A DNA stretch of 58,223 nucleotides, taken from NCBI GenBank assembly GCA_020052975.1, contig JAGVOC010000287.1:1-58223 (forward strand). Reading direction: 5' to 3'. Of this stretch, positions 1-8,820 are shown one piece after another. The translations under genes and the position numbers were made by a program. Below the pieces are notes generated by a model. The model did no database searches. It was not told the DNA's origin and was given only the letters and a program-made list of their open reading frames with translations. Position 1 is the stretch's first letter, and each line of letters starts with the position of its first letter. Source of the DNA: Desulfobacterales bacterium (GTDB taxonomy: Bacteria; Desulfobacterota; Desulfobacteria; Desulfobacterales; RPRI01).

Positions 1-234
1 GACAACGATATCAAAAAGAATTTTCTCGGCATTTTCCGGAATAACACAGGAATTGGACGCATCGAAGGCCAAATCCGTAAAGCCCTTGATAAGTTTCTTA
101 TGTTCCTTGTCGCTGAAAGGCACCTGGATAGCCTTTTTCCCGTCGATCATTTTAACTTGGTCGGCCAACTGAACGCCTTCAATTTTTTTAAATTTTTCAT
201 CATCCAAAAAAATATTGATATTATAATCCGCCAT
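1..234 (-). CDS. Unknown protein, N-terminal part only
   Basis: This reading frame runs leftward out of the window, so only its first 78 codons are present. It starts at an ATG (234) preceded at good spacing by a strong AGGAGGT ribosome site at about 241-247. The visible peptide begins MADYNINIFLDDEKFKKIEG and is hydrophilic and rich in Lys and Asp, with no signal peptide or membrane segment. I do not recognise the family. The strong ribosome site and open frame to the edge make a real gene likely; its function cannot be given. Confidence 0.6.
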   Translation of the reverse strand, partial: MADYNINIFLDDEKFKKIEGVQLADQVKMIDGKKAIQVPFSDKEHKKLIKGFTDLAFDASNSCVIPENAEKILFDIVV

Positions 235-397
235 ACAAACACCTCCTGTTAAAATAGCTGTTTTTCATGCATAAGCCTATAATAATTATTATTCCTATCC
301 TATGTTTATTTTCTCTCTGTTCAAAACCACCGGATACTATCTATCAAAATACGTGACTCCTATATTATGTTGAAGTTTTATTGTCAAGAAACTTATA

Positions 398-424
398 TTG
401 AAGCTCCCCCCCAGGCAGCTGGGA
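398..424 (+). repeat. GAAGCTCCCC-type short repeat, degenerate copy
   Basis: The stretch TTGAAGCTCCCC followed by CAGGCAGCTGGGAA is a degraded copy of a short GC-rich palindromic unit that recurs at 8596-8627, 8672-8694 and, inverted, at 17207-17235. The rest of the gap between 235 and 397 is AT-rich and shows nothing else that I can name. Confidence 0.5.
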
Positions 425-435
425 AAGCGCTCGCT

Positions 436-556
436 GTTTCGGTTCAATATTCGATCTCCGATATTCGATATTCGATCCCCGATCCCTCACCCCTCCCGCC
501 TCTCACCTTTTATGCTTCTCGCCTTACGCCTCATGCCTCTCGCCTCTCCTCATGCC
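436..556. repeat. Low-complexity word repeats (ATTCGAT and GCCTCTCGCCT types)
   Basis: This stretch consists of tandem-like variants of short words (ATTCGATCTCCGATATTCGAT, then CCTCTCGCC/CTTACGCCTCATGCC). The same vocabulary, in either orientation, recurs at 31902-32044, 35782-35935 and 52415-52512. It fills the gap downstream of the activase gene and contains no credible gene. Confidence 0.6.
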
Positions 557-3500
557 TTAATGCCTCATCATCGCTGAGTGAAGCCTTTTGGCCTGCAGGC
601 AGAATGCGTCCAGTTTTGCTGTTATCAGTTGAGGAAAAGGAGACCCATCGCTTTCAATTGCAAGAAAAGGAAGACTGTCAACATCCGAAAGAATATTTTT
701 AAGCCGCCGGTTATTATGTTTTGCCGCAAGTTTGTCCTCGCGGTTCATGATCTCGCTCAAAATCGCTTCAGAAAGCCTGTTGGGCATGCATCCAAAAGGG
801 CCGATTGCAATTACTCCGCAGGCATGGGCAGCTATTTCAGAGATAGAGCTTCCGACAGTCAAAACTGCCTCTCCCGTTAGATTTGGCGATATGTAAGGCA
901 TGGCGGTCTTAATAATTGATTTTGCATTCACAGGCTCAGCATGCACAAGCCCAGATTGTGACAATATTTTCTTTATGCTTTTTTCATATTTTCTCATATA
1001 ACTCTTTTTAATAACATAAGAGAGTCTTTCCAGGGGGCCCATTTCCGAATCAACAAGACCTTTATCAACCAGATAATCGCAATAATAGAGCCACTCCGCA
1101 ATCGGAGAGCAGACAGTTGCAAATCCCATATCAGCCAGTCTTTCTGTAATATGCTGTCTTGATATCGAATCCCTCCGGACAAATATCTCACCAACAAGCG
1201 ATATCCTTGGAACTTCGTCCGGCGGAAGTTTCATCGGAAGCGCTTTAAATTTTTCAGCGCTCTCTTTTATCTTCTTTCCGAAACTACTGAAGTCTCCTTT
1301 CTCCAGTTCACGGAGAATCAAACGCCATTCTTTTTCAAAAAGATCCAGAGCGGAATCACGATCAAGGGCATTTGCCAAAATCATTGAACGTATATCTTCC
1401 ATCACATCCGATACGACAACACTCCACCAACCTCTTCTGTGAAAATTGTTTCCCATTCCTCCGTATGAATTCTCGGAAGTAAGGGACAGCATGGCAACAT
1501 CTGGGATCCCGAGCCTTGCAATAAGATCTTCCATAAAAATATGATACTGGCCGAACCTGCAAGGACCGGAAGAAGTCGGCATGAAATAAATCAGAACATC
1601 TCCCCTTGATTTTCCGTTATTTATGTGATTAAGAAGCGTCCCGGTAGTCAGTATCAGAGGCAGACACTCCTTACAGGACGTATTGGCGCGTCCAAGCTTC
1701 AGAACTGCTTTGTCGGCAGGAGGATGAGCCACAACATTAAAGCCGTTTGCCCGGAATACAGCAGCAAACGATTCTGAGGCTAACCGGCCCATTGAAGGCA
1801 GCAGCAGCGTAACGCTGGGATCAGTAACTGGAAGAGTCCTGCCGGATGAAGTGGTTACCTTTGCAACTCCATTATCAAGAGCCACTCTTGCCGGTATAAA
1901 TTTTTTCGTCCTGCTCACAATCTTTTTTTCGGATATCAGATGCCTGTAAGAATTTATAATATCGATGAAGGCTTCAATTCTTGTTTCTAAACCGGCATCT
2001 GCAGTATGGTTATCGAGCTCAAGGGTTAATGACGGCTTTTTCCCCATGATATCTCTGAAGTAGCCCAGGAGAAAAGAATCGGGACCACAGGAGAAGTTGG
2101 TTATAAAGGTTCCGAACAGCTGGGGGTGGCGTTCAACTATCTTTCCGGCTTTAAGCAACAACTGGCCCATACCCCAGTACATATGTCGTTTGCTTTCTTC
2201 ATTATCGAAATCAAGAAAATCAAACGGCAGGACCCTTATGCCTCTTGAGGCAAATTTACGGGGTATCCCCATATGAGCTTCTTCAACAAATCCATTGTAA
2301 GGTCTTGCAAAAATGACCACAGCAAATTTATCAGGATCTTTTTCCAGCTCGGTTATTGCTTCTCTGCCTAGCAGCTTCATCTCTTCAACACATCTCTTTT
2401 GTGCTTCAATCGCCTTAATAAATGCCTTTTCAGCCGGTTTTCTTGCAGATCCCATAGATACAGCTGTCTCGATCAGAGGTTCTTTCGCGGATTCTATGCC
2501 TTTTGTAAGATCAAGGAGCGGCATCAGGATTTTTGTGCCCTTTTTCTTAATTTCCGCAATCTTTTTTCTGAAAGCAGTTTGAAGATAAAATATTTCTCCC
2601 TGTACAAGCGGACAGACCTGGGAACTCAGATATCCATTTGTAGCCGGCACTGCCTTAAAATGAGGCAGAAAAATGAATTCGGGAGCATCATCGCCGGAAA
2701 TAAGAGACCAGAAAAATCCATGAGCCTGCTCAACAGGATAACAAAAGGCGGCCCCTTTCTGATCAATTCCTTCCTGTGAAAGAACTTCGGGCATTACAGT
2801 TTCAAACCCAAGTTCACCAAAAAAATTGGAATATAAGGGATAGTATGTATTTACGAGGAAACTTTTGTTTATGCCAATCCGGCCTTTTGGTTTTATTTTT
2901 GTTCTCTTGTTCAATAAAGGATGGTATTTTTCAAAAACAAGCTTCTGGCGGGTATTTACTGAATCAAGCTTATCAGCATCGCTTTCGATGTTGTGACGAA
3001 GGTTATAATAACGGTTACATGCCCCCCCGAACGGATATTTTTTATTTTCAAGCTCGATTACTGCGATATTACAGCGGCGGTCGCAATCATTTTTTACTCC
3101 CCTGCATATAAATGACTTCCCATATTTGACTTCACGGCCTGCAAGGGCTTTTAGATCAAAAAGTTTTCTTGCCAATAAACCTGTTTCGATTCTTTTTTTG
3201 ACCTCAAGAGCAGCCCCGAATGCCCCCATAAGCCCCGGCTCGGGAGGAACAACAATAGGTTTGCCAACCAAAGCTGCCATGGCAAGAGGAACAGCATTAT
3301 TGTAACATACTCCTCCCTGCATGAATATTTTCTCTCCTACCGGCCTGTTACCCTTAACCCTGTTTGAATAATTCATGCAGATTGAATAAGCAAGGCCGGC
3401 AACAATGTCTTCGTGCTTCATCCCTTCATGTATGGCATTTTTTATATCCGAAGAAATAAATGCAGCGCACTGATCATTGAAGTTCGGAGGCAATTCCCCC

Positions 3501-4948
3501 TCTAATGCAACTTCGGCTATATCTTCCATTTTTATTCCAAGCGTCTCATATGCCGATTCTTCGAGGAAGGAACCTGTGCCTGCTGAACAGGCTTCATTCA
3601 TGGCATAATCAGAAGGAACTGAATTTGTAATATATGTATATTTTGCGTCCTGCCCGCCTATTTCAAATATTGTATCAACCTTCGGATCAAAATAGACTGC
3701 TGCTGCAGCATGGGCGATGATTTCGTTTATTATACCGTCTGTAAGCGCGTGAAGACCCGCAATCTGGCGGCCTGAACCACACACACCCAGTCCTTCTATG
3801 GTTATACCTGAAAGCAACGCCTTATTTTCCAAAGCTTTCATTATAAATTCATAACACTTTCTTGAAGCACCTACCGGATCACCATTTGTCCTGAGATAAA
3901 CCGATTCAAGGATTGCATTATCCCTGTTCCTCAGAAGAACAGCCTTTGTGGTCGTCGAACCGACATCAAGGCCAAGTGTGCATATATCACCGGCTTCAAC
4001 ATCTCCTTTTGAAATGCCCTTGAATTCCACCATATCTTTAAATTCTTTTAAGGGGTAAAGCGTTTCAAAAGAATGAGCCTCATTTTTAAACAATAACTCA
4101 GTGCCGGGAAAAGAGAGCGTCTCATGTTCAAGAGCCCATAAGGCAGCACCAAGAGCTTCAAAATAAGGGGCTTCTCTTGGAATGATCAAGCCCGGGATTT
4201 CTCTCTGCAAATAATCAATCATCATCTTGTTTTGGGTAGTTCCCCCGGTGATCATAATATTTTCTCTTTTCACCTTTTTTAAAAGCTCCAGGATCTTGTT
4301 TGCCATCATTTTGCAAAGTCCTGAAGCCACCTTTGATTTGGGGACTCCCTTGTTGGTAGCATGGGTGCAATCCGATTTGCAGAAAACTGAACAGCGGCCT
4401 GAAACATTATGCGGTTCTTCCGCTGCTGCCCAGGTGGCCGCCTCTTCAATTGAAACATTCATTCTCCGGAGCTGCTGGAGAAAAAACTCGCCTGTTCCGG
4501 ACGCGCACTTGTTTCCGGTCAGGACATTCGATATTCTTCCGTCATGGTTTAATACATAAACCATGAATGTTTCTCCGCCTGCAGAAACAATGGCCGGGGA
4601 GAAAATGTCCGGGGGTTTGACAAACCCGTATGCATATTCAACCGCCTCCGGTTCGGGGATGGCCGATAAATTTAATAGTTTATGGAATCTGCGGCCGGTT
4701 GAGGCTATCCTGTCAAAAGAATTCCCAAGCTGTTCAAATGCAGAAAGGAGGGTGCGTCGCGGATCACCTTCATGAGGAAGAGTTAAAAAGCCGGTAATAC
4801 GGGGGTTGACAGGCAGATCGGTTACTTCCGGACCGGTGCGCAGCTCCGCTTCAAGCTGAACAGCGGAAATAGTTGAAGCGCCGAGGCAGAGCCCGAGAGA
4901 TCTGATCTTCTCGTTGCGGTATTTCTCCCTGCCGTACTGAATATCCAT
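557..4948 (-). CDS. Acyl-CoA dehydratase activase-like protein, two activase domains plus DUF2229/HgdB-like region
   Basis: This very large (1463 aa) soluble protein belongs to the BadF/BadG/HgdC activase superfamily. An ASKHA ATPase domain occupies about residues 15-285, with CASGTG near 148 and a Cys-rich CSVFCKSDC. A second occupies about 325-610, with DVGSTTTK near 328, CSAGTG near 454 and QCAAF near 494. CxxGTG and the later Cys are where HgdC-type activases hold their bridging 4Fe-4S cluster. The C-terminal ~800 residues resemble DUF2229 and HgdB-like dehydratase subunits. Activases couple ATP hydrolysis to low-potential electron transfer to 2-hydroxyacyl-CoA dehydratases or benzoyl-CoA reductases; the role of this stand-alone fusion is not known to me. 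I chose ATG 4948 because the 30 codons before it lie in a dispersed repeat and GGGGTGA precedes it. Confidence 0.85.
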   Translation of the reverse strand: MDIQYGREKYRNEKIRSLGLCLGASTISAVQLEAELRTGPEVTDLPVNPRITGFLTLPHEGDPRRTLLSAFEQLGNSFDRIASTGRRFHKLLNLSAIPEPEAVEYAYGFVKPPDIFSPAIVSAGGETFMVYVLNHDGRISNVLTGNKCASGTGEFFLQQLRRMNVSIEEAATWAAAEEPHNVSGRCSVFCKSDCTHATNKGVPKSKVASGLCKMMANKILELLKKVKRENIMITGGTTQNKMMIDYLQREIPGLIIPREAPYFEALGAALWALEHETLSFPGTELLFKNEAHSFETLYPLKEFKDMVEFKGISKGDVEAGDICTLGLDVGSTTTKAVLLRNRDNAILESVYLRTNGDPVGASRKCYEFIMKALENKALLSGITIEGLGVCGSGRQIAGLHALTDGIINEIIAHAAAAVYFDPKVDTIFEIGGQDAKYTYITNSVPSDYAMNEACSAGTGSFLEESAYETLGIKMEDIAEVALEGELPPNFNDQCAAFISSDIKNAIHEGMKHEDIVAGLAYSICMNYSNRVKGNRPVGEKIFMQGGVCYNNAVPLAMAALVGKPIVVPPEPGLMGAFGAALEVKKRIETGLLARKLFDLKALAGREVKYGKSFICRGVKNDCDRRCNIAVIELENKKYPFGGACNRYYNLRHNIESDADKLDSVNTRQKLVFEKYHPLLNKRTKIKPKGRIGINKSFLVNTYYPLYSNFFGELGFETVMPEVLSQEGIDQKGAAFCYPVEQAHGFFWSLISGDDAPEFIFLPHFKAVPATNGYLSSQVCPLVQGEIFYLQTAFRKKIAEIKKKGTKILMPLLDLTKGIESAKEPLIETAVSMGSARKPAEKAFIKAIEAQKRCVEEMKLLGREAITELEKDPDKFAVVIFARPYNGFVEEAHMGIPRKFASRGIRVLPFDFLDFDNEESKRHMYWGMGQLLLKAGKIVERHPQLFGTFITNFSCGPDSFLLGYFRDIMGKKPSLTLELDNHTADAGLETRIEAFIDIINSYRHLISEKKIVSRTKKFIPARVALDNGVAKVTTSSGRTLPVTDPSVTLLLPSMGRLASESFAAVFRANGFNVVAHPPADKAVLKLGRANTSCKECLPLILTTGTLLNHINNGKSRGDVLIYFMPTSSGPCRFGQYHIFMEDLIARLGIPDVAMLSLTSENSYGGMGNNFHRRGWWSVVVSDVMEDIRSMILANALDRDSALDLFEKEWRLILRELEKGDFSSFGKKIKESAEKFKALPMKLPPDEVPRISLVGEIFVRRDSISRQHITERLADMGFATVCSPIAEWLYYCDYLVDKGLVDSEMGPLERLSYVIKKSYMRKYEKSIKKILSQSGLVHAEPVNAKSIIKTAMPYISPNLTGEAVLTVGSSISEIAAHACGVIAIGPFGCMPNRLSEAILSEIMNREDKLAAKHNNRRLKNILSDVDSLPFLAIESDGSPFPQLITAKLDAFCLQAKRLHSAMMRH

Positions 4949-4961
4949 ACCGGTCACCCCA

Positions 4962-5103
4962 GACGGCCTCGTAAAAAGCTCATTATGCAAGGCGCGCGAA
5001 TCTTGGAGGAATGAAGCGTACTTATTGGTACGCTGCAATGACGAAAGATGAAGCGTCCGCCTCAGGCGGACCGCGGCGGACAGAATAATTTTTTACAAAG
5101 CCG
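4962..5103. repeat. Dispersed GTAAAAAGTC-family repeat, inverted copy
   Basis: This 140-bp unit starts GACGGCCTCGTAAAAAG and ends TTTTTTACAAAGCCGCC, so its ends are imperfect inverted repeats. Its inside, with GCGTACTTATTGGTACGC and a CCGCGGCGGAC palindrome, matches the reverse complement of 58118-58223 over at least 100 bp with few differences. It separates the aminotransferase stop from the activase start and supplies a spurious 5' extension of the activase frame. Confidence 0.8.
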
Positions 5104-5110
5104 CCAACCT

Positions 5111-6421
5111 TCAGCTTTTCAGATCAGTTGCGCCCTGCAGAACTATATCAAAAAGCTCCTGTATATCATTCTCTTCGAGACAGGAAAAAGCAACCCTGAG
5201 GTCCCGTTTTCCCACGGAAATAAGCCCTACACCATACTTGTCGAGAAGGTGGAGCCTGAGCGTTTCGGCATCCAGATTTTTGAGCCTTATGCACATAAAA
5301 TAGCCGGAATTAAAAGGATAAACATCCCAGGCCTTTTTGTATTTGGGATCCGAAAGAACTTCTTTTACCTTGATTGCCCTCTTCTTTAATATCTCGAATT
5401 TTTCCTTTTTTTCATCCGGATAGTTTTTATCCTTCATCGATTTTAAAACAATGGACTGACTCAAGTGTGAAGCATTTGAAATATTTCCCCTGATGCATCC
5501 GGCAGTCTTTTTCTCGAGAGCATCATAAACAGGAGCATGGTCTCCATCAATTTTACACCCATATGTAATAAAACCCACCCTTAATCCCCAGACAAAGTTT
5601 TCCTTCGTGGCTCCATCAACCTTGATTCCGAGCAAATTGGAAGACCTGTCACAAAGCCGGGTGAAAACTGATTCTTTTAAAGTTTCTTCATCGTAAAAGA
5701 GCCCGAAATATGAATCGTCACAGATAGTTATAACATTTGTTCCTTTTGAGGCAACATTAGAAAGAATATCTGCAATGCCCTCGCCTTCCTTTTTTGTTAC
5801 AGTATAGCCTGTAGGATTATTGGGAAAATTAAGAAGAACTATTATTTTTTCACTCTTCTTAGCCTCGGTATTTATGATTTGTTCAAACGCTTCAAGATTA
5901 TAACCGCCTTTTTCAGTAAAAATCGGGTACTGGCTGATCCTTGCCCCTTTTCTGACATTTAAGATCATGTTGTAGTTTCCCCACATCATGTCAGGCAGAA
6001 TTACAACATCACCTGGATCAGCCCACAGATCGGCAACCATGCTGACCGCGTGAGTGATGCCGCAGGTAACAACAGGCAAGCTGATTCTTTTCCCGGCAAG
6101 GGAAGGATTTTTTTCATAAATGGAATTCTGCCAGGCTTTCCTTAATTCCGGAATTCCGAAGGAAGGGGCATAGGTTAAAGCCTCTTCAGCCTGAAGGCCA
6201 TTCAGCATGGACATCACGGAAGAAAAATGCATTGTCTTGCCGTTTTCTGTTGCAATTCCGATTGTTGCATTCAGCTTATGTGCTTTTTGTTTTGCCTCGG
6301 CGCTCTGACTCAAAATGCCTTTAGGGAAAAAAAGATTTTTCCCGATGGCCGATAACATATTAAGCAGATTTGGATTTTCTATTTCAATCGCCTTGTTTAA
6401 CTGTTCTGCAATAGGATTCAT
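5111..6421 (-). CDS. PLP-dependent aminotransferase, class I/II
   Basis: This 436-aa protein has the fold type I aminotransferase pattern: NFPNNPTG near residues 198-205, DDSYFG near 235-240 (Asp that pairs with the pyridine nitrogen), and GATKE with the probable Schiff-base lysine at 273. A late LRVAFS supplies the carboxylate-binding Arg. There is no signal peptide, so it is cytoplasmic. The length is slightly above the usual ~400, and the substrate cannot be told from the sequence. It reads toward the large activase gene, with a 140-bp repeat between them, so co-transcription is possible but uncertain. The start ATG 6421 is preceded by a GAGG at a rather long distance. Confidence 0.85.
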   Translation of the reverse strand: MNPIAEQLNKAIEIENPNLLNMLSAIGKNLFFPKGILSQSAEAKQKAHKLNATIGIATENGKTMHFSSVMSMLNGLQAEEALTYAPSFGIPELRKAWQNSIYEKNPSLAGKRISLPVVTCGITHAVSMVADLWADPGDVVILPDMMWGNYNMILNVRKGARISQYPIFTEKGGYNLEAFEQIINTEAKKSEKIIVLLNFPNNPTGYTVTKKEGEGIADILSNVASKGTNVITICDDSYFGLFYDEETLKESVFTRLCDRSSNLLGIKVDGATKENFVWGLRVGFITYGCKIDGDHAPVYDALEKKTAGCIRGNISNASHLSQSIVLKSMKDKNYPDEKKEKFEILKKRAIKVKEVLSDPKYKKAWDVYPFNSGYFMCIRLKNLDAETLRLHLLDKYGVGLISVGKRDLRVAFSCLEENDIQELFDIVLQGATDLKS

Positions 6422-6461
6422 AAGTTCAACTGCCTCGCAATGCTGTTGTTAAGAGTTACAT

Positions 6462-6995
6462 TCATGGCTTTTTTATTCTGGTCAGCCCCTTCCGATGCTT
6501 TTTGAAGTCGAATTTGATGATTTCATTTCTGACCTCTTCATTCATGCCCACAAATTTTGTGCCTATGGTGAAGCTGTCAGGTTTATCTGGTGTCGATTCA
6601 ACGCGGACAACCTCCCCATACAAATGAAGGATTTTTGCCGGATATGCCTGAAGCACCATCCTGATTTTGAGAATATCTCCGATGTCGAATTGCTCTTTTA
6701 CTATCAGGCTCATGCCTCCGCCGCTGATATTGAGCGGTTCCACCCACATTGAGTCGGCCCATTCGCTCCTGGGGAAGGTAAAGCTGATAAGATAATCGAG
6801 TTTCGTATTGAGCATATTGAGCCAGAGATTAAGATGTTCATCCTCCACCGGGGGGGGCAGCCAGTCTTCAATGACAATACCGCCTAAAGATAACCGGCAA
6901 TTCAGGTCTTCGCCTTCCTGGCGGGAAAGACGATGGACCTGAAATGGCATCAATGTGCTTGCGCGGGGATGAGACCTTTTGTCCTTATTTTTCAT
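6462..6995 (-). CDS. PilZ-domain protein
   Basis: This 177-aa cytoplasmic protein shows the two halves of a c-di-GMP-binding PilZ signature: KRSHPR close to the N-terminus and NISGGGMSL at about residue 95, matching [D/N]xSxxG. It follows the PilT gene directly. The longer frame opens inside pilT at 7055, but ATG 6995 has a perfect AGGAGGT ribosome site seven bases upstream, so I use it. PilZ proteins usually report c-di-GMP to motility or surface machinery. The position suggests control of pilus retraction, which is inference. Confidence 0.8.
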   Translation of the reverse strand: MKNKDKRSHPRASTLMPFQVHRLSRQEGEDLNCRLSLGGIVIEDWLPPPVEDEHLNLWLNMLNTKLDYLISFTFPRSEWADSMWVEPLNISGGGMSLIVKEQFDIGDILKIRMVLQAYPAKILHLYGEVVRVESTPDKPDSFTIGTKFVGMNEEVRNEIIKFDFKKHRKGLTRIKKP

Positions 6996-7029
6996 TACTA
7001 AACCTCCTGCATTTTCGGCTTTTTCGCAG

Positions 7030-8232
7030 TTACTGTAGAGAGGCATCGTCGTCAATATTCAGAATATGCTCTGTTTCCTCATCGCTGTATCCGGACCTTA
7101 TAAGGATGGGCTGTGACTCCAGCCTGGATAACGGTTTCTTCAAGGAAATCACGTCGGGCAAGTCGTCCGTGAGCGGCGACTGATAATAAATATCCTGCGA
7201 CACTTCAGCGGAAGGGCGGAAGGTCTGTGCGTAGGGGATGTAATTACCGCGGGTATTCAGATAGTCGCTCAGGTAACGCTCGGCCGTGAACATACCTTCG
7301 TTTTTCCCGATCTGTACGGCGCTGTTGAGCTGATTCAGCTTGTTCTCGCGTATGAGATTCTTGATGGACTGGGTTCCCCTGACAATGGTCAGCAGAGGAA
7401 CGCGATAACCGAATTTTTTCAGATGGACAAGCTCCTGAATGATGATCCAGTTCAGGGTAGATGCAATCTGATAGCGGATCTCGTTTTGGGCCTCCAGAGG
7501 GACGGCATTGCACAGGCGGTATATGGCCTCTTCCGGGCTGGACGCATGCAGCGTCGCAATCACCAGATGTCCTGACTCTGCAGCATGGAGGGTGAGCTGC
7601 ATCGTCTTCATTTCCCTCAATTCGCCCACAACGATGACATCGGGATTTTCCCGCAGCACATCGAGGAGCCCCTGTTCAAAGGAAGGCATATGAGGGCCGA
7701 GCTCACGCTGCTGGATAAAGGATTTACGGGATTGAAACCTGTACTCGATTGGATTTTCGAGTGTGATAATATGTGCCTGATTAGAGCTGTTGATATCGTT
7801 GATAATGGCGGCAATGGTCGTTGTCTTACCGACTCCTGTAGCCCCGCACGTCAGAACAAGGCCGGATGTCATTTTTGCAATTTCATGTAGAGAGGGGTGT
7901 AGATTGAGTTCATCGATCGTCGGTATATGGCCCGGAAGGATACGAATCGCAAAGCTTATTCCACGCGCCGTAGTAAAAATGTTGATTCTGAGACGGGCAT
8001 TGCTGAGGGACATGGCATAATCGACAGACTTTCTCTGCTGGAGGGCTGCCAGTTGTCTGGGGTTGAGAATCTTTCTGACAAGGTCATCGACCTCCCTGTG
8101 TGTCCACGTCGATGCGGTGTGAAAATGAATGGCACCGTTCTTTCGTGACACGATCGGATGCCCGCCTGTAATATAGATATCAGACATCGATTCCTTGACG
8201 GCGCCGCTTATGACATTTTCGAACCGTTTCAT
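7030..8232 (-). CDS. pilT: Type IV pilus retraction ATPase, PilT family
   Basis: This 400-aa hexameric ATPase of the GspE/PilT family powers pilus disassembly at the inner membrane. Seen are Walker A GATGVGKTT near residue 130, Asp box and Walker B (NPDVIVVGELRE) near 200, the His box TLHASS, and a C-terminal SIKNLIRE matching the AIRNLIRE retraction motif of PilT. It lacks the N-terminal MshEN domain of extension ATPases. The start ATG 8232 (MKRFEN) follows a GGGGGAGA site; the longer frame to 8283 has no such site. It precedes the PilZ gene and is separated from the main pilus operon by three opposite-strand genes. PilU is an alternative name. Confidence 0.88.
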   Translation of the reverse strand: MKRFENVISGAVKESMSDIYITGGHPIVSRKNGAIHFHTASTWTHREVDDLVRKILNPRQLAALQQRKSVDYAMSLSNARLRINIFTTARGISFAIRILPGHIPTIDELNLHPSLHEIAKMTSGLVLTCGATGVGKTTTIAAIINDINSSNQAHIITLENPIEYRFQSRKSFIQQRELGPHMPSFEQGLLDVLRENPDVIVVGELREMKTMQLTLHAAESGHLVIATLHASSPEEAIYRLCNAVPLEAQNEIRYQIASTLNWIIIQELVHLKKFGYRVPLLTIVRGTQSIKNLIRENKLNQLNSAVQIGKNEGMFTAERYLSDYLNTRGNYIPYAQTFRPSAEVSQDIYYQSPLTDDLPDVISLKKPLSRLESQPILIRSGYSDEETEHILNIDDDASLQ

Positions 8233-8419
8233 TACATCTCCCCCCATGTTGTTCATTCCCGATCCAAGAGCTTTGAAAAACATTCAGATCGCCATTGCCG
8301 GAAAAGCTAACCTGCTTAATGTGAACAATATTGAAAAAGATTGCCGCGGAACAATACGCTTCGCAATAACCCAAAGTGTAAGTTGATTATACTTAATACC
8401 GGAAAAATGCAACCAATAT

Positions 8420-8700
8420 TGATGGACTCGTAAAAAGTCCATCAACAGGCCGAGGGCGATTAAGCCCCGGCCTGGGGTGAGGGTGGAACCGCTTGAATTT
8501 ACTTCAAGCGGAGGGAGAGGGGAAGCCCTTTCCCGCCAAGTAAAAAGTCATTCTGTCCGCCGCGGCGGATTGAGCGTCATCTTTCGATTTAAAGATTGAA
8601 GCTCCCCGCAGCAAGCTGCTGGGAATCTTCGACCGTAAGGACTTTTTATCTTTTTTTGATTCGCTCGCTCGCCCCGCAACAAGCCGCGGGGAATACGCTT
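8420..8700. repeat. Composite of dispersed repeats between pilT and the glycosyltransferase
   Basis: The gap 8233-8820 has no gene. From 8420 it begins TGATGGACTCGTAAAAAGTC and runs nearly identical to 23804-23940 for about 125 bases, including the hairpin CCGCTTGAA/TTCAAGCGG. It continues into the ATTCTGTCCGCCGCGGCGGA module shared with 58138-58160. Two GAAGCTCCCCGCAGC-type units follow at 8596-8627 and 8672-8694. The stretches 8233-8419 and 8701-8820 show no clear signal beyond AT-rich sequence that could hold divergent promoters. Confidence 0.8.
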
Positions 8701-8820
8701 GCTATTGCGGTTCACACAAAAAAAACAGACCGGGCCTATTGACTTAGTTAGCACCTTCGATTAGTAATAAAACCTTAATAACTTAAGAAGTTCAAATATC
8801 TATAATCAAAAAGGTTAATA

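Noticed and set aside
436..556. CRISPR-like array suggested by recurring words
   Set aside because: The words vary in length and spacing, there are no constant repeats with unique spacers, and no cas genes are present.
4949..5038. Thirty extra N-terminal codons of the activase gene
   Set aside because: They lie wholly in a dispersed repeat also found at the right edge of the window; a ribosome site precedes the later ATG at 4948.
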